From contig NZ_CP009452.1 of assembly GCF_001278035.1 (NCBI RefSeq), forward strand, positions 2,761,501-2,825,500: 64,000 nucleotides of DNA, in the 5' to 3' direction. Position numbers and translations under genes: made by a program. Shown one piece after another: positions 1 to 8,823 of the stretch; within the stretch, counting starts at the first letter, position 1; the number at the start of each line of letters is the position of its first letter. Under the pieces are notes generated by a model. That model searched no databases. It was given only the letters and a program-made list of their open reading frames with translations, and was not told the DNA's origin. Source of the stretch: Sphingopyxis sp. 113P3. Its GTDB lineage: Bacteria; Pseudomonadota; Alphaproteobacteria; Sphingomonadales; Sphingomonadaceae.

Positions 1-12
1 AAGTCGCGGCAG

Positions 13-39
13 GAGGGCGCCCCGGGCGCCCTCTTTTTT
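13..39 (+). terminator. Rho-independent terminator of a gene left of the window
   Basis: A perfect 9-bp stem (GAGGGCGCC / GGCGCCCTC) with a 3-base loop is followed directly by six T. It points rightward, so it ends a plus-strand transcript whose gene lies outside the window. Confidence 0.8.
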
Positions 40-167
40 GCCGAACGCCCCGCATATCCGACCTTTTCAGCAGAAAAATGCGCGGCTTTCCCGATATTTG
101 ACAATTTGCGTGCAACCCCTGCGTTCACTCAGCGTTAAGGCACGGAGTCAATCAGGAGATCACTCAT

Positions 168-440
168 ATGCGCAAGTTTGCAATCACCCTCACCGCCGCG
201 TCGGCGCTCGCGCTCGGCGCTTGCCAGAGCCCGGAAGCCGACAGGGTCGAGGATCAGGCCGAAGCCCAGGCTGAAGCGATCGACGCCCAGGCCGACGCCA
301 TGCCCGAAGGCCCGGCGAAGGAGGCCATGGAAAAGAAGGCCGACGTCGTCGAAGAGCAGGGCGAGGAAAAGGCCAACGCGATGGACGACAATGGCGAAAT
401 CGCTCCGTCGGAAACTGGCGTCGGCGACACGCAACAGTAA
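168..440 (+). CDS. Small acidic lipoprotein, unknown function
   Basis: 90 residues. A short basic N-terminus (MRKF), a hydrophobic stretch and the lipobox LGAC near residue 19 predict export and lipid attachment. The mature part is very rich in Ala, Glu and Asp (EDQAEAQAEAIDAQADAMPE and similar), so it is probably helical and soluble in the periplasm. A good ribosome site (GGAG, 9 bases before ATG) supports the start. It stands alone between two terminator hairpins and looks monocistronic. I recognise no named family; short acidic lipoproteins of this kind are common in sphingomonads. Function is unassigned. Confidence 0.75.
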   Translation: MRKFAITLTAASALALGACQSPEADRVEDQAEAQAEAIDAQADAMPEGPAKEAMEKKADVVEEQGEEKANAMDDNGEIAPSETGVGDTQQ

Positions 441-470
441 AAGCCGGCCTTCCTTTGCGAAGGCTGCAGG

Positions 471-502
471 AAGGGCGCCCGGCCTCGCCGCGGCGCCCTT
501 TT
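471..502 (+). terminator. Terminator between the small lipoprotein and the GNAT gene
   Basis: A 9-bp perfect stem AAGGGCGCC / GGCGCCCTT with a 12-base loop, ending in a short T run. It sits between two convergent genes, 30 bases after the lipoprotein stop and directly against the stop of the minus-strand acetyltransferase, so it may serve both. Confidence 0.6.
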
Positions 503-1120
503 CTATGCGCGGCCGCAAAGCGTGCGAAACACGTCCTGCACCCCGCGCGCCGCAGTGTCGCGGCGCAGCCGATCGAGCGCGCCTGCGACATCGAGCCGAT
601 ATTCGGACACGCCCGCCGCCGCGCGCTCCCATTTGGCGCCGAGCGATCCGACCAGCCGCACCGCGGCGAGGTTCTCGGACAATATGTGAACGTCGAGCAC
701 GGTCAGCCCTTCAGCCAGGCACTGGATCAAGAGCGCCGTGGTCATCATGCGCGCGAGCCCCTTGCCATGAAAGGCGTCGATCACCGCGACCGAATATTCG
801 CCAATCCGGCCGCCATGCGCATAGCGCACCGCGTGCACCGCGCCGATTGCGGGCGTCCCTTCGCATTCGGTACACAGCGCACCCCATGCGATATGATCGT
901 GCCCGTCGACGTCGACCAGCCGCTCGACCACGTTGTCGGGCGGCATCGGCGCGGGCGAGAAGAAGCGCAGATAGCGCGCCTCGGCCGAGAGCCTTGTGAT
1001 CCCCTCGCGCAGCAGCGGCTCGTCCGCGGGCGTAATGGCACGAAGGCAGACGGCAGTGCCGTCGGCAAGCACGCTATGCACTTCAATGCCGCCGAGCGGC
1101 ATCCGCGCGGTCGTTGCCAT
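503..1120 (-). CDS. GNAT-family N-acetyltransferase
   Basis: About 205 residues. The GNAT fold is shown by the acetyl-CoA pyrophosphate loop HGKGLARMM (near residues 118-126), preceded by the beta-4 strand IGEYSVAVIDAF and followed by LTVLDVHILSENLAAVRLVGSLGA, the typical beta-5/alpha-4 segment. An in-frame ATG lies 24 bases further upstream, but the chosen start has GGGAG six bases before it. The substrate cannot be read from the sequence. It is 90 bases after lepA on the same strand and may be co-transcribed or independent. Confidence 0.8.
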   Translation of the reverse strand: MATTARMPLGGIEVHSVLADGTAVCLRAITPADEPLLREGITRLSAEARYLRFFSPAPMPPDNVVERLVDVDGHDHIAWGALCTECEGTPAIGAVHAVRYAHGGRIGEYSVAVIDAFHGKGLARMMTTALLIQCLAEGLTVLDVHILSENLAAVRLVGSLGAKWERAAAGVSEYRLDVAGALDRLRRDTAARGVQDVFRTLCGRA

Positions 1121-1210
1121 CCCGATCTCCCGGCCGCGAACCATGGGAAGACGATAGGGCGGCCGCGCGGGCGCGGCAAGGGAGCAGCCTCCCCGCCCTA
1201 ATCTGAAGGA

Positions 1211-3034
1211 TCAGGCATCGTCGCCCATGCGAAGCGCGGCGATAAACGCCTCCTGGGGGATGTTGACATTCCCATATTCGCGCATCCGCTTCTTGCCCTC
1301 TTTCTGCTTTTCGAGGAGCTTTTTCTTGCGGGTCGCATCGCCGCCATAGCATTTGGCGGTCACGTCCTTGCGCAGCGCCGCGATCGTCTCGCGGGCGATC
1401 ACCTTGCCGCCGATCGCTGCCTGGATCGGAATCTTGAACATGTGGCGGGGAATGAGGTCCTTCAGCCGTTCGCACATGCCGCGGCCGCGGCTTTCTGCCG
1501 AGCCGCGGTGAACGATCATCGAGAGCGCATCGACGGGCTCGTTGTTGACGAGGATGCTCATCTTGACGAGGTCGCCCGGGCGGTGGCCGATCTGGTGGTA
1601 GTCGAACGAGGCATAGCCCCGCGAAATGCTCTTCAGCCGGTCGTAGAAGTCGAATACCACCTCGTTCAAGGGCAGCTCGTAGGTGATCTGCGCGCGGCCG
1701 CCGACATAGGTAAGATTCTTCTGGATACCGCGGCGGTCCTGGCAGAGTTTCAGGATCGAGCCCAGATATTCATCGGGAACATAGATCACCGCCTCGATCC
1801 ACGGCTCCTCGATCTCCTCGATCCGGTTGGGGTCGGGCATGTCGGCGGGGTTGTGGAGCTCCATTTCGGTCGGCCCGCCATCCTTCGACCGGGTGAGCTT
1901 GAGCTTGTAGACCACCGAGGGCGCGGTGGTGATGAGGTCGAGATCATATTCGCGGGTGAGCCGCTCCTGGATGATCTCGAGGTGGAGGAGCCCCAAGAAG
2001 CCGCAGCGGAAGCCAAAGCCCAGCGCCGCGCTCGTCTCCATTTCGAAGCTGAACGAAGCATCGTTGAGGCGCAGCTTCTGGATGCTCTCGCGCAGCTTTT
2101 CAAAGTCATTGGCGTCGGTCGGGAAGAGGCCGCAGAACACGACCGGCTGGACCTCCTTGAACCCCGGCAGCGGCGCTGCGGCAGGCTTTTTCGCGTCGGT
2201 GACCGTGTCGCCGACACGCGCCTGTGCAACATCCTTGATCTGCGCGGTGATGAAGCCGATTTCGCCCGGGCCGATCTCGGTGAGGTCCTGCCTCTTGGGC
2301 GTGAAGCAGCCGACGCGGTCGATGAGGTGGGTGGTGCCCGCCTGCATGAACTTGATCTGCTGACCTTTCTTCAGGACGCCATCGACGACCCGGACGAGAA
2401 TGACGACCCCGAGATAGGGGTCGTACCAGCTGTCGACGAGCATCGCGACGAGCGGCGCCGACCCATCGCCCTTGGGCGGCGGGATCTTGGCGACAATCGC
2501 CTCGAGGCATTCCTCGATGCCGATCCCCGATTTGGCCGATGCGAGCACCGCATCGTCGGCGGGCAGGCCGATGATATCCTCGATCTCGGCCTTCACCTTG
2601 TCGACGTCGGCGGCGGGAAGGTCGATCTTGTTGATTACCGGCACGATCTCGTGATCATGCTCGATCGACTGATAGACGTTGGCGAGCGTCTGCGCCTCGA
2701 CCCCTTGCGCGGCGTCGACGACGAGGAGCGCGCCCTCGCACGCAGCCAGGCTGCGCGACACTTCATAGGCAAAGTCGACGTGACCGGGCGTGTCCATGAG
2801 GTTGAGCTGATAGGTCTCGCCATCTTTCGCCTTGTACGAAAGGCGCACTGTTTGCGCCTTGATGGTGATCCCGCGCTCCTTCTCGATGTCCATATTGTCG
2901 AGGACCTGCGCCGACATCTCGCGCTCGGTGAGGCCGCCGGTGAACTGGATCAGCCGGTCGGCGAGCGTCGACTTGCCATGGTCGATGTGCGCGATGATCG
3001 AAAAATTACGGATATGCGAGAGAGGCGTTGTCAT
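1211..3034 (-). CDS. lepA: Elongation factor 4 (LepA), ribosome back-translocating GTPase
   Basis: 607 residues, the usual LepA length. The P-loop AHIDHGKST (residues 15-23), the switch motif DTPGHVDF and NKIDLP mark a translational GTPase. The C-terminal part has the LepA-specific ending [21 protein letters not shown], here seen as its key Lys-rich segment. LepA acts on stalled or mistranslocated ribosomes in the cytosol, mainly under ionic stress. The frame stays open for 31 codons upstream, but that part is low-complexity proline and the ATG before [10 protein letters not shown] matches the family start. Confidence 0.96.
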   Translation of the reverse strand: MTTPLSHIRNFSIIAHIDHGKSTLADRLIQFTGGLTEREMSAQVLDNMDIEKERGITIKAQTVRLSYKAKDGETYQLNLMDTPGHVDFAYEVSRSLAACEGALLVVDAAQGVEAQTLANVYQSIEHDHEIVPVINKIDLPAADVDKVKAEIEDIIGLPADDAVLASAKSGIGIEECLEAIVAKIPPPKGDGSAPLVAMLVDSWYDPYLGVVILVRVVDGVLKKGQQIKFMQAGTTHLIDRVGCFTPKRQDLTEIGPGEIGFITAQIKDVAQARVGDTVTDAKKPAAAPLPGFKEVQPVVFCGLFPTDANDFEKLRESIQKLRLNDASFSFEMETSAALGFGFRCGFLGLLHLEIIQERLTREYDLDLITTAPSVVYKLKLTRSKDGGPTEMELHNPADMPDPNRIEEIEEPWIEAVIYVPDEYLGSILKLCQDRRGIQKNLTYVGGRAQITYELPLNEVVFDFYDRLKSISRGYASFDYHQIGHRPGDLVKMSILVNNEPVDALSMIVHRGSAESRGRGMCERLKDLIPRHMFKIPIQAAIGGKVIARETIAALRKDVTAKCYGGDATRKKKLLEKQKEGKKRMREYGNVNIPQEAFIAALRMGDDA

Positions 3035-3095
3035 GGCGCGCGCGTTAGCAGGGGTTTGCCGCGCTGTCAGCAGCCGAGTCGTGCCGCCGCGCCCC

Positions 3096-3902
3096 TCAGG
3101 CGGGGCCGGAGGCGCCGGGGGCTCCAAGCCATAGCGACAGGCCCGGCGGCACGTCGGCGGGGGGGACTTGCGCCTCGGTGCGCACCGCGTCGGCGCGGGC
3201 GCGCGTCAGGATCGCAGGGGCAACCGCCGGGTGGTGGAAAATAAAGTCGGCCTGCCCGAGGAGCCGCGCCGCGCGCAAGGTGAGCTCGTCAGGGTCGTTG
3301 CTCGCAAGCGCCAGGATTTCGAGGCGCGCGGGCGCCAGGGGGTCCGCGCCGTCGCCGGTGCTCGCCGACGCGAGCCAGGCCTCGACGCGCTCTGCTGCCC
3401 CCTCGTCGAGCGGGTCGAGCACACCGCCTTCGGCAAGCGCGGCGTCGATCGCGCGGCGCCGGTCGGCAGCGGCCGGCCAGCGCTCGGTCATCGCCGCGCG
3501 GGCGGCGTGGAGCGCGGCGGCGAGAGCGCCGAGCCCTTCGGGAAGCAGTGCCTCGATGCGCTGGCGGATCGCTTTGGCAAGACCCGCCGACGCGCCGCCG
3601 GTGGCGACCGCGATGGTGACGGGCGCGCGCTCGACAATGGCCGGGGTTGTGAAATCGCAAAGATCGGGCCGGTCGACGACGTTGACGAGAAGCCCGTGCG
3701 CGCGCAGCGCCTCGGCCGCAGCGCGCGCGGCGGCCTCATCCTCGAGCGCGACGAAACCGATGGCCGCGCCAGGCTCCCACGCGGCAACGACCCGCCCCCC
3801 TGCCCGCGCGACGAGCCGCGCCTTGGCCTCGGCCGCGGCGCCGGTCCCGACGATTACGACGGTTCGGCCGGCAAGCGTGAGGAAGAGGGGGAACTGGTGC
3901 AT
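3096..3902 (-). CDS. Precorrin-2 dehydrogenase / sirohydrochlorin ferrochelatase (siroheme synthase N-terminal domain)
   Basis: 268 residues. The N-terminus [19 protein letters not shown] followed by [10 protein letters not shown] is the NAD-binding Rossmann start of the CysG/Met8 N-terminal domain. [19 protein letters not shown] and the Gly/Ala-rich [17 protein letters not shown] are family signatures. The methyltransferase half of full CysG is absent, so this is a stand-alone Met8/CysG-N enzyme converting precorrin-2 to siroheme for sulfite or nitrite reductase. The stop is only 62 bases from the lepA start. The last 60 residues are Ala/Pro-rich and not conserved to my knowledge. Confidence 0.85.
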   Translation of the reverse strand: MHQFPLFLTLAGRTVVIVGTGAAAEAKARLVARAGGRVVAAWEPGAAIGFVALEDEAAARAAAEALRAHGLLVNVVDRPDLCDFTTPAIVERAPVTIAVATGGASAGLAKAIRQRIEALLPEGLGALAAALHAARAAMTERWPAAADRRRAIDAALAEGGVLDPLDEGAAERVEAWLASASTGDGADPLAPARLEILALASNDPDELTLRAARLLGQADFIFHHPAVAPAILTRARADAVRTEAQVPPADVPPGLSLWLGAPGASGPA

Positions 3903-4021
3903 GAGGCAACTCTTAGCAAGCCCATCCGCGTGAGGGGAGAGGCGGAGGTGGACGGGGGCGCTGCGACACGCCGCCCGGGCGCCCCCCCCCGGCGTCCTGC
4001 AGGCTAGAGAGCGCTCGCGCG

Positions 4022-5281
4022 TCAGTCGATCCAGTCCGGCACGCGCTCGGCCGCCATGATCGTGCCGGCGGCGATCCGGTCAGCGACGACGATGTAGCGC
4101 CCGCCATCGACGAGCACTTCGGGGACGAGGCTGCGGCTGTTGTAGGTCGACGCCATCGTCGCGCCATAGGCGCCCGCGGTGCGAAAGACGGCAAGGTCGC
4201 CGGCTTGCACGGCGTCGATCTCTCGGTCGCGCGCGAAGGTGTCGCCGGTTTCGCAGACCGGGCCGACGATCGATGCGGTCATCTTCTCGCCCGTCGGCTT
4301 CACCGCCACGAAATCGTGATAGGCATCGTAAAGCGCGGGGCGCGCCAGATCGTTCATCGCGGCATCGACGATGACAAAGGGGTTTGACGCGCCGGGCTTC
4401 ACCCAGAGCACTTCGGTCAGGAGCACCCCGGTGTTGCCCGCGATCACACGGCCGGGTTCGAACATCAGCGTGACATCCCAGTCCTTCGTGACGCGCGCCA
4501 CCATCGCGCCATAGTCGGCAGGGCTCGGCGGATTGTCACCCGGCTTGTAGGGCACGCCGAGCCCGCCGCCGAGATCGACATGGGTGATGCTGTGCCCCGC
4601 GGCGCGCAGATCCGAAACAAGGAGGCCGACGCGCTCGAACGCGGCCTCAAGCGGCGCGAGGCTGGTGAGCTGGCTTCCGATATGGAGCGCGACCCCGCGC
4701 AGGTTGAGCCCGGGTAGCGCGGCGAGCCGCGCGAAGATCTGGGGCGCGACATCGATGCCGACCCCGAACTTGTTTTCGGCCTTGCCGGTCGAGATTTTGG
4801 CATGCGTGCCTGCGTCGACGTCGGGGTTGACACGCAGCACCGCATTGGCTGTCGTCTCGCGCGCAAGCGCAATCTCTGCGAGCGCGGCGCCCTCGGGCTC
4901 ATGCTCGATGTTGAACTGGCCGATGCCGCGGTCGAGACCCTGCGCAAGCTCGGCACGCGTCTTGCCGACGCCCGAGAAGACGATGTCTTCAGCCGCCATG
5001 CCCGAGGCGAGCGCGCGTTCAAGCTCGCCCCCCGAGACGACGTCGGCGCCGTAGCCCTGCCGCGCGAGCACGCGCAGCACGCCGAGATTGGGGTTGCACT
5101 TGATCGCGAAGGCAAGGTGCTTCTTCGGCACATCCTTGAGCGCGTCGCGGAAGACCTGCGCATGACGCTCGAGCGTCGCACGCGAATAGACATAGACGGG
5201 GGTTCCCACCTCAGCGGCAATCTGCGGCAGGGGGATATCTTCGGCGTGGAGGACGCCGTCACGAAGTTCAAAATGGTCCAT
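4022..5281 (-). CDS. lysA: Diaminopimelate decarboxylase
   Basis: 419 residues, normal for LysA. The PLP lysine lies in HLAFAIKCNPNLGVL (Lys near 61), the phosphate-binding glycines in HVDLGGGLGVPY, and the active-site cysteine in GPVCETGDTFA. It decarboxylates meso-diaminopimelate to lysine, the last lysine step. It follows argH and a small lipoprotein on the same strand, an arrangement often seen in Proteobacteria, and could be co-transcribed with them although 121 bases separate it from the lipoprotein stop. Confidence 0.96.
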   Translation of the reverse strand: MDHFELRDGVLHAEDIPLPQIAAEVGTPVYVYSRATLERHAQVFRDALKDVPKKHLAFAIKCNPNLGVLRVLARQGYGADVVSGGELERALASGMAAEDIVFSGVGKTRAELAQGLDRGIGQFNIEHEPEGAALAEIALARETTANAVLRVNPDVDAGTHAKISTGKAENKFGVGIDVAPQIFARLAALPGLNLRGVALHIGSQLTSLAPLEAAFERVGLLVSDLRAAGHSITHVDLGGGLGVPYKPGDNPPSPADYGAMVARVTKDWDVTLMFEPGRVIAGNTGVLLTEVLWVKPGASNPFVIVDAAMNDLARPALYDAYHDFVAVKPTGEKMTASIVGPVCETGDTFARDREIDAVQAGDLAVFRTAGAYGATMASTYNSRSLVPEVLVDGGRYIVVADRIAAGTIMAAERVPDWID

Positions 5282-5402
5282 CGAAGGAAATCCTGATCAT
5301 CATCATTTGCACGCGCATCGAGCGATCGAGATGCCCCGAGGGATAGGAAAGATCGTGGGGGTCTCGATGGGGCGCGATGCGAGCGGGAGGCCGGGGGTTT
5401 GG

Positions 5403-5663
5403 TCAGCCCGGCGGGGGCAGATCGAAGTCGTCGGGTTCGCGCTGTTCGGACCGTTTGAGAAGTTCGTCGCTGCGCGCGGGCTTGGCCTGCGCGTCAGGCG
5501 TCGTGAGCTCCTCATTCGTCGGGGGGCGCGTCGCGCCGATGGGGATGACCGGCGGGGCCTGGCCCACCACGGGCTTCAAGTCCTCGCGGCTGCCGCACGC
5601 GCCGAGCGTTGCTGCAAGGGCGGCGGCCGACACGATCGCGGCGATGAGCGGGCGGGTCTGCAT
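5403..5663 (-). CDS. Small lipoprotein between argH and lysA (LptM/YifL-like by position)
   Basis: 86 residues. A signal sequence MQTRPLIAAIVSAAALAATL leads to the lipobox LGACG, then a Pro/Thr-rich, charged tail ending in DDFDLPPPG. GGAGAG six bases before the ATG fixes the start; a TTG two codons earlier would overlap the argH stop. The place between argH and lysA is where many Proteobacteria encode a short LptM/YifL-type lipoprotein, but sequence similarity beyond the lipobox is weak. If LptM-like, it would help mature the LptD translocon, yet this organism probably lacks lipid A, so the role is open. Confidence 0.75.
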   Translation of the reverse strand: MQTRPLIAAIVSAAALAATLGACGSREDLKPVVGQAPPVIPIGATRPPTNEELTTPDAQAKPARSDELLKRSEQREPDDFDLPPPG

Positions 5664-5665
5664 CG

Positions 5666-7063
5666 TCAACTCTCCAGCGCGGCGCGCGCCGCGGCAATGG
5701 CCTGCCTTACCCGTTCGGGCGCGGTGCCGCCATAGCTGATGCGGCTTGCAACCGACGCCTCGACGGTGAGCGCTGCGAGCGCCTCGGGGGTGACGGCCGC
5801 GTGGATCGCCGCTGCCTCGGCCGCAGGCAGCGCCGAAAGTTCAACGCCAAGCTCTTCGGATCGTTTCACGCACGCACCCACGATGTGGTGCGCCTCGCGG
5901 AAGGGCACCCCTGCCTCGCGCACCAGCCAGTCGGCAAGGTCGGTCGCAGTCGAAAAACCCGAGGCGGCGAGCGCGCGCATCCGGTCGGTGCGGAAGGTCA
6001 GCGTCTCGACCATCCCGGTGAGCGCGGCAAGCGACAGCGCAAGCGCGTCGAAGGCGCCGAACACCGTCTCCTTGTCGTCCTGCAGATCCTTCGAATAGGT
6101 GAGCGGCAGCCCCTTGACGATAACCGCGAGCCGCTGGAAGGCTCCGAGGAGCAGCCCTGCACGCCCGCGCACGAGCTCGGCCGCGTCGGGATTGCGCTTT
6201 TGCGGCATGATCGAGCTGCCTGTCGACCAGGCATCGGGCAGCGCGACAAAGCCGAAGGGCTGGCTTGCCCAGATCACGATTTCCTCCGCGAGGCGCGAGA
6301 GGTGCAGTGCGGCGATCGCGGCGGCAGCGCAGAATTCAAGGGCAAAGTCGCGGTCGGAGACGGCGTCGATGCTGTTCGCCATCGGACGCGCAAAGCCGAG
6401 CGCCTTGGCGGTCGCATCGCGATCGACCGCAAAGCCCGTGCCCGCAAGCGCCGCGGCGCCGAGCGGCGATTCGTTGAGCCGCGAGCGCGCGTCAGAAAAG
6501 CGCCCGCGGTCGCGCGCCGCCATCTCGACATAGGCAAGAAGATGATGACCAAGCGTCACCGGCTGCGCGACCTGAAGATGGGTAAAGCCCGGCATGATGC
6601 TCGCGGCATGCTCCTCGGCGCGCGCAAGCAGCGCGGCCTGGAGGCCCTTCAGCCCCGCGTCGATGCGCTCGCATGCGCCGCGCACCCAGAGGCGGAAATC
6701 GGTTGCGACCTGGTCGTTGCGCGAGCGCGCGGTGTGAAGGCGTCCGGCAGGCTCGCCGACAATTTCCTTGAGCCGCGATTCCACCGTCATGTGGATATCC
6801 TCAAGCGCAAGGTCGACGGGCACCCCGTCGCGGGCGAACTCGGCGGCGATTTCGGCAAGGCCTGCGTCGATCGCTGCAGCATCAGCCGCGGTGATGATGC
6901 CCTGCGCTCCGAGCATCGCGGCATGCGCGCGGCTGGCCGCAATATCTTCTTCCCACAAGCGCTTGTCCACGGGGATTGAGGCGTTTATTTCCTGCATGAT
7001 CGCCGCGGGACCGCCCCCGAAGCGGCCGCCCCACATGCTGCTCTTGTCCGGAGATTCCGCCAT
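5666..7063 (-). CDS. argH: Argininosuccinate lyase
   Basis: 465 residues. MWGGRF near the N-terminus, the substrate loop [16 protein letters not shown] (about 111-126) and the fumarate-lyase signature [12 protein letters not shown] (282-293) are all intact. It splits argininosuccinate to arginine and fumarate, the last step of arginine synthesis. The start is uncertain: MAESPDK (used here) or the later ATG at MWGGRF, which would begin at 7036. With the longer start its 5' end overlaps the divergent thioredoxin gene by 29 bases. Its stop nearly touches the next lipoprotein gene, suggesting coupling. Confidence 0.95.
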   Translation of the reverse strand: MAESPDKSSMWGGRFGGGPAAIMQEINASIPVDKRLWEEDIAASRAHAAMLGAQGIITAADAAAIDAGLAEIAAEFARDGVPVDLALEDIHMTVESRLKEIVGEPAGRLHTARSRNDQVATDFRLWVRGACERIDAGLKGLQAALLARAEEHAASIMPGFTHLQVAQPVTLGHHLLAYVEMAARDRGRFSDARSRLNESPLGAAALAGTGFAVDRDATAKALGFARPMANSIDAVSDRDFALEFCAAAAIAALHLSRLAEEIVIWASQPFGFVALPDAWSTGSSIMPQKRNPDAAELVRGRAGLLLGAFQRLAVIVKGLPLTYSKDLQDDKETVFGAFDALALSLAALTGMVETLTFRTDRMRALAASGFSTATDLADWLVREAGVPFREAHHIVGACVKRSEELGVELSALPAAEAAAIHAAVTPEALAALTVEASVASRISYGGTAPERVRQAIAAARAALES

Positions 7064-7667
7064 TCGCCGCGCCCTAGATCCGAAAATTGCCCTCCTCGCC
7101 ATCCTGCTGGCGGGGTCGATCGCCGGCTGCGATAGGGAAAAGCGGGACCAGGAGCAAGCGGGGGCGTCGCAAGCAAATATTGCCCCCGATGAAGCGAAGG
7201 ATGCGCGCAGCGCCGGAACCTTCCAGCATCAGATCGATCGCTCGCATGCGGGCGAGGCGGCTCCCTCCGCGCGCTTTTTCGGCCCCGACAATGCGCCGGT
7301 GACGCTCACAGCCTTCAAGGGCCGGCCGCTCCTCGTCAATCTCTGGGCGACCTGGTGCGCGCCCTGCGTCGCGGAAATGCCGACGCTCGACGCGCTCGCG
7401 GCGCAGCAGGACAAGGCAATGACGGTGATCGCGGTCGCGCAGGACCTCCAGGGCGCCGCGGTCGTCGACCCCTGGTTCCAGAAGGCTGGGCTCACCTCGC
7501 TCCAGCCCTATGTCGACCCCGAGAACGCTCTTCTCGATGCGGCGAGCAGCGCGCTTCCCACAAGCATTCTCTACGATGCCGAAGGCAAGGAATTGTGGCG
7601 GATAATCGGCGCGATCGACTGGCAGGGAGCAAAGGCGAAGGCGCTGCTTGCCGAGGCGGGCATCTAG
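7035..7667 (+). CDS. TlpA-family lipoprotein thioredoxin (thiol:disulfide interchange protein)
   Basis: 210 residues. A hydrophobic segment [14 protein letters not shown] ending at a lipobox-like Cys (residue 32) predicts a membrane-anchored periplasmic protein. The thioredoxin domain begins at [23 protein letters not shown] with the redox pair WCAPC (107-111), and a cis-Pro in [14 protein letters not shown]. Such proteins reduce periplasmic thiols, for example during cytochrome c maturation. No clear ribosome site precedes the ATG, whose CATG is shared with a possible argH start on the other strand; an internal TTG nine bases downstream is an alternative. Confidence 0.85.
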   Translation: MLLLSGDSAIRRALDPKIALLAILLAGSIAGCDREKRDQEQAGASQANIAPDEAKDARSAGTFQHQIDRSHAGEAAPSARFFGPDNAPVTLTAFKGRPLLVNLWATWCAPCVAEMPTLDALAAQQDKAMTVIAVAQDLQGAAVVDPWFQKAGLTSLQPYVDPENALLDAASSALPTSILYDAEGKELWRIIGAIDWQGAKAKALLAEAGI

Positions 7668-7681
7668 ACGGGATCCGCCGC

Positions 7682-7704
7682 CCCCCGCCACGCTGCGGCG
7701 GGGG
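7682..7704 (+). terminator. Hairpin after the TlpA-like gene, possible terminator
   Basis: CCCCCGCC and GGCGGGGG form a perfect 8-bp stem with a 7-base loop, 15 bases after the stop. There is no T run, so intrinsic termination would be weak. Confidence 0.4.
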
Positions 7705-7801
7705 CCAGCGACGACGGCGATCCGGGCGGCGAGCGAGAGGGCCATGCCGGCTGGGTTCGGCTTGAAGGCGCGCGATGGCAAGCGGGGGCAGGCGCCTCCC
7801 A

Positions 7802-7819
7802 TTTTCATATATATGAAAA
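7802..7819. promoter_or_regulatory. 18-bp perfect palindrome, likely operator of the SDR/acyl-CoA dehydrogenase operon
   Basis: TTTTCATATATATGAAAA is a perfect inverted repeat in a small AT-rich island of GC-rich DNA, 73 bases before the SDR start codon. The size and symmetry fit a dimeric repressor such as a TetR or GntR family member; no regulator gene lies next to it. Rest of the 225-bp gap shows nothing else I can name. Confidence 0.55.
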
Positions 7820-7892
7820 CATCTTTCTGGATATTGAAATAGCCGCGCTACTCCCCTAGCCCCATCATCGATAGGAAAGAGGAGACTCAAGC

Positions 7893-8810
7893 ATGAGCGG
7901 GCTGCTTACGGACAAGGTGGTGGCGGTGACGGGCGCAGGACGCGGGGTCGGGCGCGAGATCGCCCTTCTTTGTGCGCGCGAGGGCGCCGCCGTGGTGGTC
8001 AACGACCTTGGCACCTCGGGCGAAGGCGAAGGCGCTGACCTCTCGCCCGCCGAAGAGACAGTGAACGATATCAAGGCAGCCGGCGGCCGCGCGGTGGTCA
8101 ACGGCGCAAGCGTTGCCGACCCCAGGGGCGCGGCGAGCATCATCGAGGATGCAGTGCAGAATTTCGGGCGCATCGACGCCGTGGTCAACAATGCCGGCAT
8201 CCTGCGCGACCGCATCTGGCACAAGCTCAGCCACGAGGACTGGGCCGCTGTGATCGATGTCCATCTCAACGGCTGCTTCAACGTATCGAAAGCGGCAACG
8301 CCCTATTTTCGCGAGCAGGGATCGGGAAGCTTCATCCACTTCACCTCGACGAGCGGGCTCATCGGCAATTTCGGCCAGGCCAATTATTCGGCGGCAAAGC
8401 TCGGCATCGTCGGCCTCTCGCAGTCGATTGCGCTCGACATGGCGCGCGCGGGCGTGCGCTCGAACTGCATCGCGCCCTTTGCCTGGAGCCGCATGACCGC
8501 CTCGATCCCGGCAACGACGCCCGAAGAGATTGCACGGGTCGAGCGGATGAAGACGATGAGCGCCGACAAGATTGCGCCGCTCGTTGCCTTCCTCGCGAGC
8601 GACGCGGCCAAAGAGGTGACCAACCAGATCTTTGGCGTGCGCAAGAACGAGATTTTCCTTTTCTCAAAGCCGCGCCCGATCCGCTCGATGCAGAAGAGCG
8701 AGGGCTGGACCCCGCAGGCGATCGCAGACGAGCTCTTGCCCGCGTTCCGCCCCAGCTTCGCTCGCCCCGATGAACGCTCAGGCGACGTCTTCGGCTATGA
8801 TCCGATCTGA
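7893..8810 (+). CDS. SDR-family 3-hydroxyacyl-CoA dehydrogenase-like oxidoreductase
   Basis: 305 residues. The classical short-chain dehydrogenase pattern is complete: TGAGRGVG (13-20), NNAG (99-102), catalytic Ser near 152 and YSAAK (165-169). The insertion GTSGEGEGADLSPAEETVNDI and the C-terminal extension resemble the dehydrogenase domain of peroxisomal multifunctional enzyme type 2 (HSD17B4), which oxidises 3-hydroxyacyl-CoA. GAGGAG eight bases upstream supports the start. An acyl-CoA dehydrogenase follows 13 bases later, so the pair probably serves beta-oxidation or a branched acyl-CoA route. The exact substrate is unknown. Confidence 0.85.
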   Translation: MSGLLTDKVVAVTGAGRGVGREIALLCAREGAAVVVNDLGTSGEGEGADLSPAEETVNDIKAAGGRAVVNGASVADPRGAASIIEDAVQNFGRIDAVVNNAGILRDRIWHKLSHEDWAAVIDVHLNGCFNVSKAATPYFREQGSGSFIHFTSTSGLIGNFGQANYSAAKLGIVGLSQSIALDMARAGVRSNCIAPFAWSRMTASIPATTPEEIARVERMKTMSADKIAPLVAFLASDAAKEVTNQIFGVRKNEIFLFSKPRPIRSMQKSEGWTPQAIADELLPAFRPSFARPDERSGDVFGYDPI

Positions 8811-8823
8811 GGATAGAAGGCCC

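Noticed and set aside
1442..3244. 600-codon frame opposite lepA
   Set aside because: Antisense shadow of a highly conserved gene; no ribosome site, no family.
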